In this document: positions 7,493-13,765 of the stretch, in pieces
How the letters are laid out: each line of letters begins with the position of its first letter
Position numbering within the stretch: position 1 is the stretch's first letter
Assembly (NCBI GenBank): GCA_018263495.1
Contig: JAANXC010000016.1
Location: 1,095-17,031 of the forward strand
Direction: 5' to 3'
Length of the DNA stretch: 15,937 nucleotides
From: Nitrososphaerota archaeon
GTDB lineage: Archaea; Thermoproteota; Nitrososphaeria; Nitrososphaerales; Nitrosopumilaceae
Program-made: the position numbers and the translations under genes
The notes under the pieces: generated by a model
Seen by the model: only the letters and a program-made list of their open reading frames with translations
Database searches by the model: none
What the model was told of the DNA's origin: nothing

Positions 7493-7522
7493 AAAAAAAG
7501 AAAAAAAATGAACGTGAGTTCG
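7493..7522 (-). terminator. Terminator after the ferredoxin gene
   Basis: Reading the minus strand past the ferredoxin stop, a short hairpin GAAC-TCAC-GTTC (7510-7521) is followed by T8-C-T7 (7493-7508). This is a strong oligo-T terminator. It lies in the 50-bp convergent gap with the deacetylase gene. Confidence 0.65.
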
Positions 7523-7525
7523 ATT

Positions 7526-8083
7526 CTAATGTTCTGCGTGTGGGTTTGCCGTTCCAGAACCTAGTTTTTGAAAAGTGCCTGCGGCTTTTTCGTGAAACTC
7601 TTGATTTCCTTGGTCTACTAAAACTGCTAGTGGAGGGCAAACTGATACACATGCCATACACCAAATGCAGTCATGTTCTCTGATTGCATCAGCCTTATCT
7701 GTGAAATCTAATCGTTCCTCTTTTTCGGTTGTGCCTGCACCAGGCCATGGGGTTGTATCTTTCACTGCTTTTATGCCTGATATGTCCTTGTCAGTTCTGT
7801 ACCATTGAAATATTTGTACAGGACATGCTTCAATACAAGCACCATCAGCGACACAAACATCCCAATCATTTGCTACCATAGTACCAGTGATTCCAAGTTT
7901 CTCCATTTTTTCGCCGTGTTTCTTGTAATCAGCTAGAACTTTCTCATCCTTAGATGCGTCCCAGTCATTTCCTGGTTCGCCAGCTTGAGATGGCCAAACC
8001 CAATGATAGTTTTCACCATCATTATAATTGATCTTTCCAATTGGCTTTTTGTCTCCTTTACAGAAGTCCTCTTTAATTGGCAT
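7526..8083 (-). CDS. Seven-cysteine dicluster ferredoxin, archaeal zinc-ferredoxin-like
   Basis: Small cytosolic electron carrier with two iron-sulfur clusters. From ATG 8083 (185 residues), C77, C83 and C87 form C-x5-C-x3-CP (CVADGACIEACP). C139, C142, C145 and C149 form C-x2-C-x2-C-x3-CP (CIWCMACVSVCP). This seven-cysteine pattern is that of Sulfolobus/Thermoplasma zinc ferredoxins, with [3Fe-4S] on C77, C83 and C149 and [4Fe-4S] on C87, C139, C142 and C145. The protein is much longer than the roughly 103-residue Sulfolobus form: it has a long N-terminal extension and about 24 extra residues between the clusters. Histidines expected to bind zinc are not obvious. I prefer ATG 8083 over the in-frame TTG 8101 because a TATA-like AT-rich box (about 8100-8114) lies about 25 bp before the ATG. 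Partner enzymes (for example 2-oxoacid oxidoreductases) are not in the window. Confidence 0.88.
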   Translation of the reverse strand: MPIKEDFCKGDKKPIGKINYNDGENYHWVWPSQAGEPGNDWDASKDEKVLADYKKHGEKMEKLGITGTMVANDWDVCVADGACIEACPVQIFQWYRTDKDISGIKAVKDTTPWPGAGTTEKEERLDFTDKADAIREHDCIWCMACVSVCPPLAVLVDQGNQEFHEKAAGTFQKLGSGTANPHAEH

Positions 8084-8215
8084 TAAGAGTTCTATTTTCA
8101 AATATTATTTAAATCTAAACAATTTCAATAATCCCTAACTGGAAAATTTTAAAATTATAACACTGTTTTTGATTTATTCCTTACGTTCATATCTTTTCAT
8201 AATATTTTTTGATCG
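8084..8215. promoter_or_regulatory. Divergent promoter region, ferredoxin / aIF6
   Basis: The only non-coding stretch between the two divergent genes. For the ferredoxin, the minus-strand complement of AAATATTATTTAAAT (8100-8114) sits about 25 bp before ATG 8083. For aIF6, a weaker TTCATATCTT (8187-8196) lies about 25 bp before the TTG start; AAAATTTTAAAATTATAA (about 8142-8159) further upstream is another TATA candidate and would give a longer leader. No Shine-Dalgarno was seen. Confidence 0.45.
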
Positions 8216-8881
8216 TTGGATATTATCAAATATGATGTTTACAGCGGACCAAACATTGGAATTTTTACTAGTGTAAATGACAAATTTGTTTTTGTTCCAA
8301 ATGGATTTGCTAAAACTAAGGCTGAGAATTTAGCACATTATCTTCAAACTGAATATCTTATGACGCCTGTTGCCAATACTAGATTACTTGGTATTCTAAT
8401 GGTTATAAATAACCATGGAATACTTTTACCGAAAACATCTTCTCCAGAGGAGCTCGCAAATTTACGAAAACGCACTGATTTGAATGTAAAAATGTTAGAT
8501 ACGAAACACAACGCTTTAGGAAATTTAATCTGTGTTAATGATAAAGGTGGAGTTATTTCTCCCATTGTTGAAAAGGAGTATATCAAAGAAATTGAGGATA
8601 CTTTAGATATCGAAGTGATGCAAAAGAGGATTGCCGGATTTCATCAGGTTGGTGCTGTAATGAAGGCTAACAATCTTGGTGGTATTATTCATCCTGAAGC
8701 AGATGAGGAAGACATTAAAAATTTTTCAAATATTTTGGGTGTTAACATTGAACCAGCAACAATAAACGGTGGTATTCCATTTGTTTCCTCTGGAATGTTA
8801 GCGAACAGTCATGCTGTTGTAGTTGGCAACCTAACAAACGGTCCAGAGATTATGATGCTAACACGAGCATTTACAAATTAA
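8216..8881 (+). CDS. eif6: Translation initiation factor aIF6
   Basis: Anti-association factor that binds the large ribosomal subunit, acts in late 50S maturation and blocks premature joining with the small subunit. The 221 residues have the pentein-repeat signature: NNHGILLP, NDKGGVISP and NNLGGIIHPEA at similar places in successive repeats, and a C-terminal SGMLANSHAVVVGNLTNGPE. The start must be TTG 8216: an in-frame TGA lies at 8210-8212, and the next in-frame ATG is codon 49, inside the first repeat. The family N-terminus MDIIKYDV follows directly. The last 11 bases overlap the end of hisS on the opposite strand. Confidence 0.97.
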   Translation: MDIIKYDVYSGPNIGIFTSVNDKFVFVPNGFAKTKAENLAHYLQTEYLMTPVANTRLLGILMVINNHGILLPKTSSPEELANLRKRTDLNVKMLDTKHNALGNLICVNDKGGVISPIVEKEYIKEIEDTLDIEVMQKRIAGFHQVGAVMKANNLGGIIHPEADEEDIKNFSNILGVNIEPATINGGIPFVSSGMLANSHAVVVGNLTNGPEIMMLTRAFTN

Positions 8882-10148
8882 GAACGCCTTTCGGTTCTGA
8901 AATTAACTCATCCAAAGAAATTTGCTTTTCTGTCCTGTCCGTCATATTTCTTAAGACAACTTGTTTCTCTGAAAATTCTTTTGGCGCAAATATAACACAA
9001 AACTTTGAGTTTGATGACATTTCCATCTGTTTTTTCAAAGGTTTTGCAGTTAAGTCAATGTTCACTGATATTCCAAGTTGTCGTAGTTTTGACGCACAAT
9101 TAATTGCATGTGATTTTAATTCGTCATTTACATAGAGTACAGATATTGTGTTACTCGATGGAGTACAAGAAATGCCCTGTTCATCAAGACGTAGAATAAT
9201 TCTTTCCACACCACCTGCTACTCCAGTAGCACCTAAATCATCACGACCAAAAACCTTTGGCAGACTATCATATCTTCCACCACCTACCAACGCACCTAAG
9301 TCAGAAGTGGTATCAAATGCTTCAAAAACTATACCAGAGTAATAATCAAGACCTCTTACAATGCCAAAGTTAATTCTAATGTTATCAGTTCCTCTGTTTT
9401 TTAGTGAACCATACAGATTACATAATTCATTCCAACCATCTAAACTTGAAGTATCAAAGCTTTGTTCAATTTCTGATGGTGTTCCCTTAAGATTTGAAAA
9501 CTCTAATATTTTTTCCAATTTTTCTGGAGAATGTCCTTTTTGTTTGTATTCTTGTAGTATTTCATCTTTCGATTTTTTTTGAACCTTATCTACAGCTCTG
9601 AAAATATCATGAAGTAGAGTGGTGTCATTCGATTCAAAAATCTGGTTGATATATGATTCAACTAGTTTTCTATGATTGATATCAATACTGATGTTTTGGA
9701 GTCTGAGATTGGCAAAAAATATGGATGTAAATTCTATAAGTTCTGCATCATGTTCCACGTTTAGGTTACCAAATGTTTCAATGTTCCATTGATGGAAGAA
9801 TCGATATCTACCTTTTTGTGGTTCATCGTATCTCCAAACACCACCAAATGAAGAAAATTTTGCTGGTAACTTCAGATTTTTTTGTGATGTAGCATACCTT
9901 GTTAGACCAACGGTAAAATCGAATCTTAGTGCTACCTCCCTATCACCCTTATCTTTGAATTGATATATCTCATCACGAATGGATGGTCCACTCTTTGCTT
10001 CTAATACGGACAAAAGTTCAATCGGTGAAGGCTCGATTAAATTAAACCCAAAAGCTTTAGATGTCTCCAAAAATATTTGACGGACGTATTCAATTTTTAT
10101 CATTTCATCCATATCAAAGTCCTTCATTCCACGTGGTAGTTCCAACAA
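8871..10148 (-). CDS. hisS: Histidyl-tRNA synthetase
   Basis: Class II aminoacyl-tRNA synthetase that charges tRNA-His. The 425 residues match family length. Motifs are N-terminal LPRGMKDF (4-11), motif 2 VWRYDEPQKGRYRFFHQW (104-121), the HisA signature RGLDYYSG (265-272), ALVGGGRYD (286-294) and motif 3 AGGVERI (311-317). An insertion domain spans about 165-250 and the anticodon-binding domain about 333-425. The annotated start is TTG 10148, with a second TTG at 10145. The first ATG (codon 8) would cut the conserved LPRG motif. Minus-strand CTTAAA (complement of 10170-10175) centred 24-27 bp upstream supports a leaderless TTG start. The 3' end overlaps convergent aIF6 by 11 bp. Confidence 0.96.
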   Translation of the reverse strand: MLELPRGMKDFDMDEMIKIEYVRQIFLETSKAFGFNLIEPSPIELLSVLEAKSGPSIRDEIYQFKDKGDREVALRFDFTVGLTRYATSQKNLKLPAKFSSFGGVWRYDEPQKGRYRFFHQWNIETFGNLNVEHDAELIEFTSIFFANLRLQNISIDINHRKLVESYINQIFESNDTTLLHDIFRAVDKVQKKSKDEILQEYKQKGHSPEKLEKILEFSNLKGTPSEIEQSFDTSSLDGWNELCNLYGSLKNRGTDNIRINFGIVRGLDYYSGIVFEAFDTTSDLGALVGGGRYDSLPKVFGRDDLGATGVAGGVERIILRLDEQGISCTPSSNTISVLYVNDELKSHAINCASKLRQLGISVNIDLTAKPLKKQMEMSSNSKFCVIFAPKEFSEKQVVLRNMTDRTEKQISLDELISEPKGVLNL

Positions 10149-10224
10149 AAAAAAATCGTAAAAAGTACCTTTAAGATTTGCTGTTTACTTTAACTCATTA
10201 ATAGCAGAAATTCATAAAAAAACC
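10149..10224. promoter_or_regulatory. Divergent promoter region, hisS / archease
   Basis: A 76-bp AT-rich gap. Toward archease, CATTAATAG (about 10196-10204) lies 25 bp before the ATG. Toward hisS, minus-strand CTTAAA (complement of 10170-10175) lies 24-27 bp before the two candidate TTG starts. Both spacings suggest leaderless transcripts. A run of nine A (10147-10155) abuts the hisS start. Confidence 0.5.
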
Positions 10225-10641
10225 ATGAGCTACAGATATCTTGAACATTCAACTGACGCATTTATCGAAGTTAAGGCAAAAAATTTAGAGGAAGCATTTT
10301 CAGTGGCTGGAAAATCAGTTGTTGAAACTATAATTGATTTGGAAAACATTCAAGAAATTGAAGAAAAAAGTATCAAAGTTAAAGGCGGAAACCTTCTGAA
10401 TTTGTTATATAACTGGCTGGAAGAGATTGTAACAATAACAATAACTGATGGTTTTGCTGTAAAGAAATTCTCTGTTAATATTAAAAAAAACACTGAATAT
10501 GAAATTGTTTCAAAGGTTTCTGGTGAAAAATTAGATCTAAAAAAACATAATTTCAAAATAGAAATCAAGTCTCCCACATTTCATTTGATGGAAATAAAAG
10601 AAAACGATGAAATAACTATGCAATATCTTTTGGATTTGTAA
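10225..10641 (+). CDS. Archease, RtcB RNA ligase cofactor
   Basis: Archease activates the RtcB-type tRNA-splicing ligase by helping guanylate it and letting it turn over. The 138 residues are standard. The family landmarks are EHSTDAFIEV (7-16, normally HTADxxI, with D11 as a likely metal ligand), the central LLYNWLEEIV (60-69), a SPTFHLMEI segment (116-124) standing for the usual KAVTYHxxxI, and the C-terminal LLDL (135-138) whose Asp is conserved. The substitution of HST for HTA and TFH for TYH makes this a divergent member. RtcB is not in the window. The gene ends 5 bp from the convergent infB stop. Confidence 0.9.
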   Translation: MSYRYLEHSTDAFIEVKAKNLEEAFSVAGKSVVETIIDLENIQEIEEKSIKVKGGNLLNLLYNWLEEIVTITITDGFAVKKFSVNIKKNTEYEIVSKVSGEKLDLKKHNFKIEIKSPTFHLMEIKENDEITMQYLLDL

Positions 10642-10646
10642 ATAAT

Positions 10647-12428
10647 TTAATATCCATAGGCTGGATCTATTTTTCGTTGAATTTCTACAATTTCATTTAG
10701 TGTATTTCTTTCCTCAGAGCTTAATCTCTGTGTAAATTTATTCAGTAATTTCTTTGCATCAGAAGAAGAAGGCAATGTGTAAAATACATCTTCTTCAGCT
10801 ATTTGCCTTCCTATGGTTATGTTTTGTACAGAGCAGGCTACTTCTTGCCCAACTTTAACAGAGGTTATTGTTTTGCCATCATGTTGCAGTTGATGTATAA
10901 CACCAATTTTTTTCCCAATCTTGTTCATGAAGGTAACTTTCTGGCGTAAGTTTCCCACATCTACTTTAATACCAAAGACCGCAGGATTGTTATTTCTAAA
11001 AATGAAACCTTTGAGAAAAGTAAATTTGCATACTGGCGTTAGTTCAGCTAAAATAGAATTTTCTTCATCTGCTTTATCATCTTCTACCCATTGCGTGTAC
11101 GTATCAATTAGACTATAGATTATTTTATCATTAAAAATTCTGATATGGTTATCTTCCGCTTCAGTTTCAGCATCTTGTAAAACCTTCACGTTGAAGGCTA
11201 AAATTACACCAAGATGTCTATCATTTTCTTTTAATGCCATAGCTTCTAGAACATCTCGACGAGTTACGGGTCCTATGTCTGCTTTTGAAATAGGAATTTG
11301 CTGGCGACGTAGCATTTCTGTTAAAGCCTCAAGAGAACCAATAGCATCACATTTTAGAATTACACCATTTGTTTCAGTATTAATAAAAACAGACTGCATC
11401 TCATCTTCAATGGATTTTTTAAAACCTTCCATCTCCGAGTTATCACTAGTTGCATAAAGTGTACTACCGGGTAAAACGCCTTCCAAATCTGGGGATGCTA
11501 TTTTTACACCAGCAGCTGCTTGTATGTGTTCAACCGGTTTGAATTTATCTCGTGGATCTCTCATTTCGTCTAGATCTTTAGGCAATAGCAAAGCCTTTGG
11601 TTTTGTAACAATCACTGAATCTCTTTTTGCTACTATTATAGAATCATCTTTTTTCATCTGACCATCGATTAAAATCACATTTGCCGTGGGACCCAAACCC
11701 ACTTCGTCATTAACTTCTAATACTATTCCTCGATTAGATTTTTCCTCTTGGTTTAATTTCTCTTTTAGATATTGTTGTGTTAATCCAACCAAAACAGCAA
11801 ATAGTTCAGGTATGCCTATACCTGTTTTCGCACTGACAGGAACTATTGCAATCTCCTTCTTGTAGTCATTTATCCTGTAAAATGCTTCTGATTGATATCC
11901 CAACACAGAAAGTGCAGTAACCACATTGTAGATTTTTTCATCCAAGAATGTTTGTACTTCAGGATTTTGTTTCTCAATGCTTTGTGAAATAAACTGTGTT
12001 TCTGTTTCCTTCCAACCAGAAATCATATCAGTTTTATTCAATGCCACTACAAAAGGTACCTTGCGGCTTTCTAAAATTTTTAAACTTTCATTAGTTTGAG
12101 GCTGAAAGCCTCTATTCGCATCAACTACTAAAATTGCAATGTCTGCTGCAGAACCTCCACGCGAGCGCAAATTTGTAAAAATTTCGTGACCCGGCGTATC
12201 TATTACTAAAATTCCTGGAATTTTATGTTCAACCTTACTTAATTTTTCATACATAGGTCCACAAATTTTTTGTATAGTTTCTACTGGTAGAAAACTTGCA
12301 CCTATATGCTGAGTTATACCACCAGCTTCTCTTCCCTGTACACCAGTTCCACGTACTTTGTCAAGTAGTGAGGTTTTTCCAGAATCAACATGTCCTAAAA
12401 CGGACACAATGGGTTGTCGAATGCGCAT
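10647..12428 (-). CDS. infB: Translation initiation factor aIF5B (IF2-like GTPase)
   Basis: Ribosome-dependent GTPase that promotes subunit joining and initiator tRNA positioning. The 593 residues fit the archaeal form, which lacks the long N-terminal extension of eukaryotic eIF5B. G1 is GHVDSGKT (12-19), switch I GGITQHIGA (36-44), G3 DTPGHE (77-82), G4 NKTD (131-134) and G5 SAKTG (199-203). Beta-barrel domain II (from about 230), domain III and the C-terminal domain IV follow. No intein interrupts the GTPase domain. The ATG at 12428 lies 9 bp after ndk, making this the last gene of the rpl7ae-rps28e-rpl24e-ndk-infB operon, a cluster widely kept in archaea. Its stop faces archease across 5 bp. 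Confidence 0.97.
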   Translation of the reverse strand: MRIRQPIVSVLGHVDSGKTSLLDKVRGTGVQGREAGGITQHIGASFLPVETIQKICGPMYEKLSKVEHKIPGILVIDTPGHEIFTNLRSRGGSAADIAILVVDANRGFQPQTNESLKILESRKVPFVVALNKTDMISGWKETETQFISQSIEKQNPEVQTFLDEKIYNVVTALSVLGYQSEAFYRINDYKKEIAIVPVSAKTGIGIPELFAVLVGLTQQYLKEKLNQEEKSNRGIVLEVNDEVGLGPTANVILIDGQMKKDDSIIVAKRDSVIVTKPKALLLPKDLDEMRDPRDKFKPVEHIQAAAGVKIASPDLEGVLPGSTLYATSDNSEMEGFKKSIEDEMQSVFINTETNGVILKCDAIGSLEALTEMLRRQQIPISKADIGPVTRRDVLEAMALKENDRHLGVILAFNVKVLQDAETEAEDNHIRIFNDKIIYSLIDTYTQWVEDDKADEENSILAELTPVCKFTFLKGFIFRNNNPAVFGIKVDVGNLRQKVTFMNKIGKKIGVIHQLQHDGKTITSVKVGQEVACSVQNITIGRQIAEEDVFYTLPSSSDAKKLLNKFTQRLSSEERNTLNEIVEIQRKIDPAYGY

Positions 12429-12437
12429 TTTTAATCA

Positions 12438-12836
12438 CTAGAATACCACATTCACTTCCTTATCAAAACTTTCTCTTGAATCTGAGGCATGGATAGAGTT
12501 TTCCGTTATACTTATGCCAAAATCACCACGTATTGTACCAGCACTAGCTTCCTTAGGGTTGGTTTTACCGATAATTTCCCTAGTTACATTGATGGCATTG
12601 TCACCTTCAATTATTGCTGCAGTAACCGTCCCAGACGTAATAAATGATACCAATTCACCAAAAAATGGTTTAGAGCTATGGGCAGAATAGAACTGTTCAG
12701 CCATTTCTACAGTAAAATTGAACGTTTTTAATTTTGAAATACTAAATTCTTTCTTTTTAAAACGTGATAGAATTTCTTCTGTCAGATTTCGTTTTACAGC
12801 ATCTGGCTTTACAATGATTAGTGTTTGTTCAGCCAA
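12438..12836 (-). CDS. ndk: Nucleoside diphosphate kinase
   Basis: Transfers the gamma phosphate between NTPs and NDPs through a phosphohistidine. The 132 residues are close to the usual 135-150. The ATP-site Lys is K10 in IIVKPDAVKR (7-16). FYSAHSSKPFFGEL (49-62) is the Kpn-loop region, and TIRGDFGISITENSIHASDS (101-120) carries the catalytic His116 in the N-x-x-H-A-S-D-S active-site pattern. The start is TTG 12836, one base after the rpl24e stop; the next in-frame ATG is codon 45, well inside the fold. Clustering with ribosomal proteins and aIF5B probably matches GTP supply to translation demand. Confidence 0.96.
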   Translation of the reverse strand: MAEQTLIIVKPDAVKRNLTEEILSRFKKKEFSISKLKTFNFTVEMAEQFYSAHSSKPFFGELVSFITSGTVTAAIIEGDNAINVTREIIGKTNPKEASAGTIRGDFGISITENSIHASDSRESFDKEVNVVF

Positions 12837-12837
12837 C

Positions 12838-13041
12838 TTACTTTTTGACTTTAATTCCGCCTTTAACGTATTTTTCTGTCCACTTTAGCTTTCTGGGATC
12901 ACGTTTTAGAACAAGAAGATTTTTTTTACATTTAGAAGAACAAGACCACAATACAGTTCCATCATTCTTTGCAAGCATTGTTCCAGATCCTTTTGCTATT
13001 GGACGATTACAAAAACTACATGATTTTGTTAACATACTCAT
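12838..13041 (-). CDS. rpl24e: Large ribosomal subunit protein L24e
   Basis: Zinc-ribbon protein of the archaeal/eukaryotic 50S subunit. The ligands are C-x2-C in CSFCNRPI and C-x3-C in WSCSSKC; the basic tail ends KGGIKVKK. The chosen ATG 13041 gives 67 residues with MSMLTKSCSFC at the N-terminus, close to the family. The open frame extends to GTG 13050, which overlaps the rps28e stop by one base and adds three residues; ATG 13035 is a third option. AGGTAGTGA upstream could act as a weak Shine-Dalgarno for 13041. The start is the only doubtful part. Confidence 0.93.
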   Translation of the reverse strand: MSMLTKSCSFCNRPIAKGSGTMLAKNDGTVLWSCSSKCKKNLLVLKRDPRKLKWTEKYVKGGIKVKK

Positions 13042-13049
13042 AACATTCA

Positions 13050-13268
13050 CTACCTGATCTTTTTGGCTTCTCGTTCTGTTTCTCTTAATATTAGAGTATC
13101 AGATATTCGTATTGATCCTTTGACGTTTCTTGTAAGTATTCTTCCTTTGTCTTTACCTTCTAAGACTTTTACTCTAACTTGAATAACTTCTCCAGCAATG
13201 CCAGTTCTACCAACAATTTGAATAACTTCAGCTGGTGTTAATTCGTCAATTTGTGGTTTTGTGCTCAT
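13050..13268 (-). CDS. rps28e: Small ribosomal subunit protein S28e
   Basis: Small OB-fold protein of the 30S subunit found in archaea and eukaryotes. At 72 residues, it has the central GRTGIAGEVIQVRVKVLEG and the C-terminal hallmark ILRETEREAKKIR, matching the family ending LxETEREARxLR. Its ATG overlaps the rpl7ae stop by 4 bases (ATGA), indicating translational coupling. It is the second gene of the operon and needs no separate promoter. Confidence 0.96.
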   Translation of the reverse strand: MSTKPQIDELTPAEVIQIVGRTGIAGEVIQVRVKVLEGKDKGRILTRNVKGSIRISDTLILRETEREAKKIR

Positions 13269-13705
13269 TGTTCTGGTTTAGCTTCTGGTTCTGGTTTAGC
13301 TTCTGGTTCTGGTTTAGCTTCTGGTTCTGATTTGCCATCCTTAATTTTTGCAATTGACGCTATAACTTCATCAATTATATGTTGAGCATCACCAGAATCC
13401 AAAATTGCAGCTGCCGCAGATGTAACTTCAATACCTAATGCTTTTCCTAACTCTTGTTTACTTGGAACAAAAACATAAGCAGCTTTTTGCTCTTCACATA
13501 TTATTGGAAGATGTGCCACAACTTCTGGTGGTTCCACATCTTCTGCAATGATTATTAGTTTACTTATACCTCTTTCAATTGCTTTAGTGGCCTCATTTGT
13601 GCCTCTTTTCACTTTTCCTGTCTCAACAGCTACTCTGAGGGATTCATAAATAGGACTAACTAGATTTTCTGGTACATCAAATTTTACATAATATGATTTT
13701 GCCAT
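13265..13705 (-). CDS. rpl7ae: Ribosomal protein L7Ae, with repeated acidic-basic tail
   Basis: RNA-binding protein that recognises kink-turns; in archaea it serves the 50S subunit, box C/D and H/ACA RNPs and RNase P. Residues 1-120 form the conserved fold with RGTNEATKAIERG (34-46) contacting the k-turn, then IIIAEDVEPPEVVAHLP (51-67) and the LGKALG loop. The fold is normally about 120-130 residues. Here residues 124-146 add a low-complexity tail of hexapeptide repeats EPEAKP ending in EQ, encoded by 18-bp tandem repeats. The ATG is preceded by GGTGAT (complement of 13710-13715), a good match to the archaeal anti-Shine-Dalgarno, so unlike many genes here this mRNA has a leader. First gene of the operon. 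Confidence 0.96.
   Translation of the reverse strand: MAKSYYVKFDVPENLVSPIYESLRVAVETGKVKRGTNEATKAIERGISKLIIIAEDVEPPEVVAHLPIICEEQKAAYVFVPSKQELGKALGIEVTSAAAAILDSGDAQHIIDEVIASIAKIKDGKSEPEAKPEPEAKPEPEAKPEQ
13271..13329. repeat. 18-bp tandem repeat in the rpl7ae 3' end
   Basis: The unit TTCTGGTTCTGGTTTAGC occurs exactly at 13283-13300 and 13301-13318. Its last 12 bases precede it (13271-13282), and the start of another copy follows (13319-13328). On the coding strand this gives the amino-acid repeat PEPEAK. Exact nucleotide identity between copies suggests recent expansion by slippage or unequal recombination. Confidence 0.9.
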
Positions 13706-13763
13706 TTACATCACCCTGAGGGATCATCTCCATTCCAAAAATCAAGCCAATTGGTATTAAAAG
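13706..13763 (-). promoter_or_regulatory. rpl7ae operon promoter and leader
   Basis: Minus-strand TATTTAA-like box (TTTTAATA, complement of 13755-13762) begins 3 bp after the glmM stop and predicts a start near 13732. That gives a leader of about 26 nt. The Shine-Dalgarno GGTGAT (complement of 13710-13715) lies 4 nt before the ATG. The leader also reads AUGA (complement of 13724-13727), a 9-nt spacer, then GUGAUG (complement of 13709-13714), resembling a box D'/C' k-loop over the Shine-Dalgarno. A 3-bp CCC-UCA-GGG stem is possible but weak. Confidence 0.55.
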
Positions 13764-13765
13764 TG

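Noticed and set aside
8084..8101. TTG start for the ferredoxin at 8101
   Set aside because: The TATA-like box would fall on the start itself; ATG 8083 has normal spacing.
10647..12428. Intein in aIF5B or MCM
   Set aside because: Both proteins have normal length with uninterrupted GTPase and AAA+ motifs.
12821..13057. Open frame opposite rpl24e on the plus strand
   Set aside because: It is antisense to a clear ribosomal protein with intact zinc motifs, has no recognisable domain and no promoter.
13271..13329. 18-bp repeats as a CRISPR-like array
   Set aside because: Units are contiguous with no spacers, in frame, and encode the L7Ae tail.
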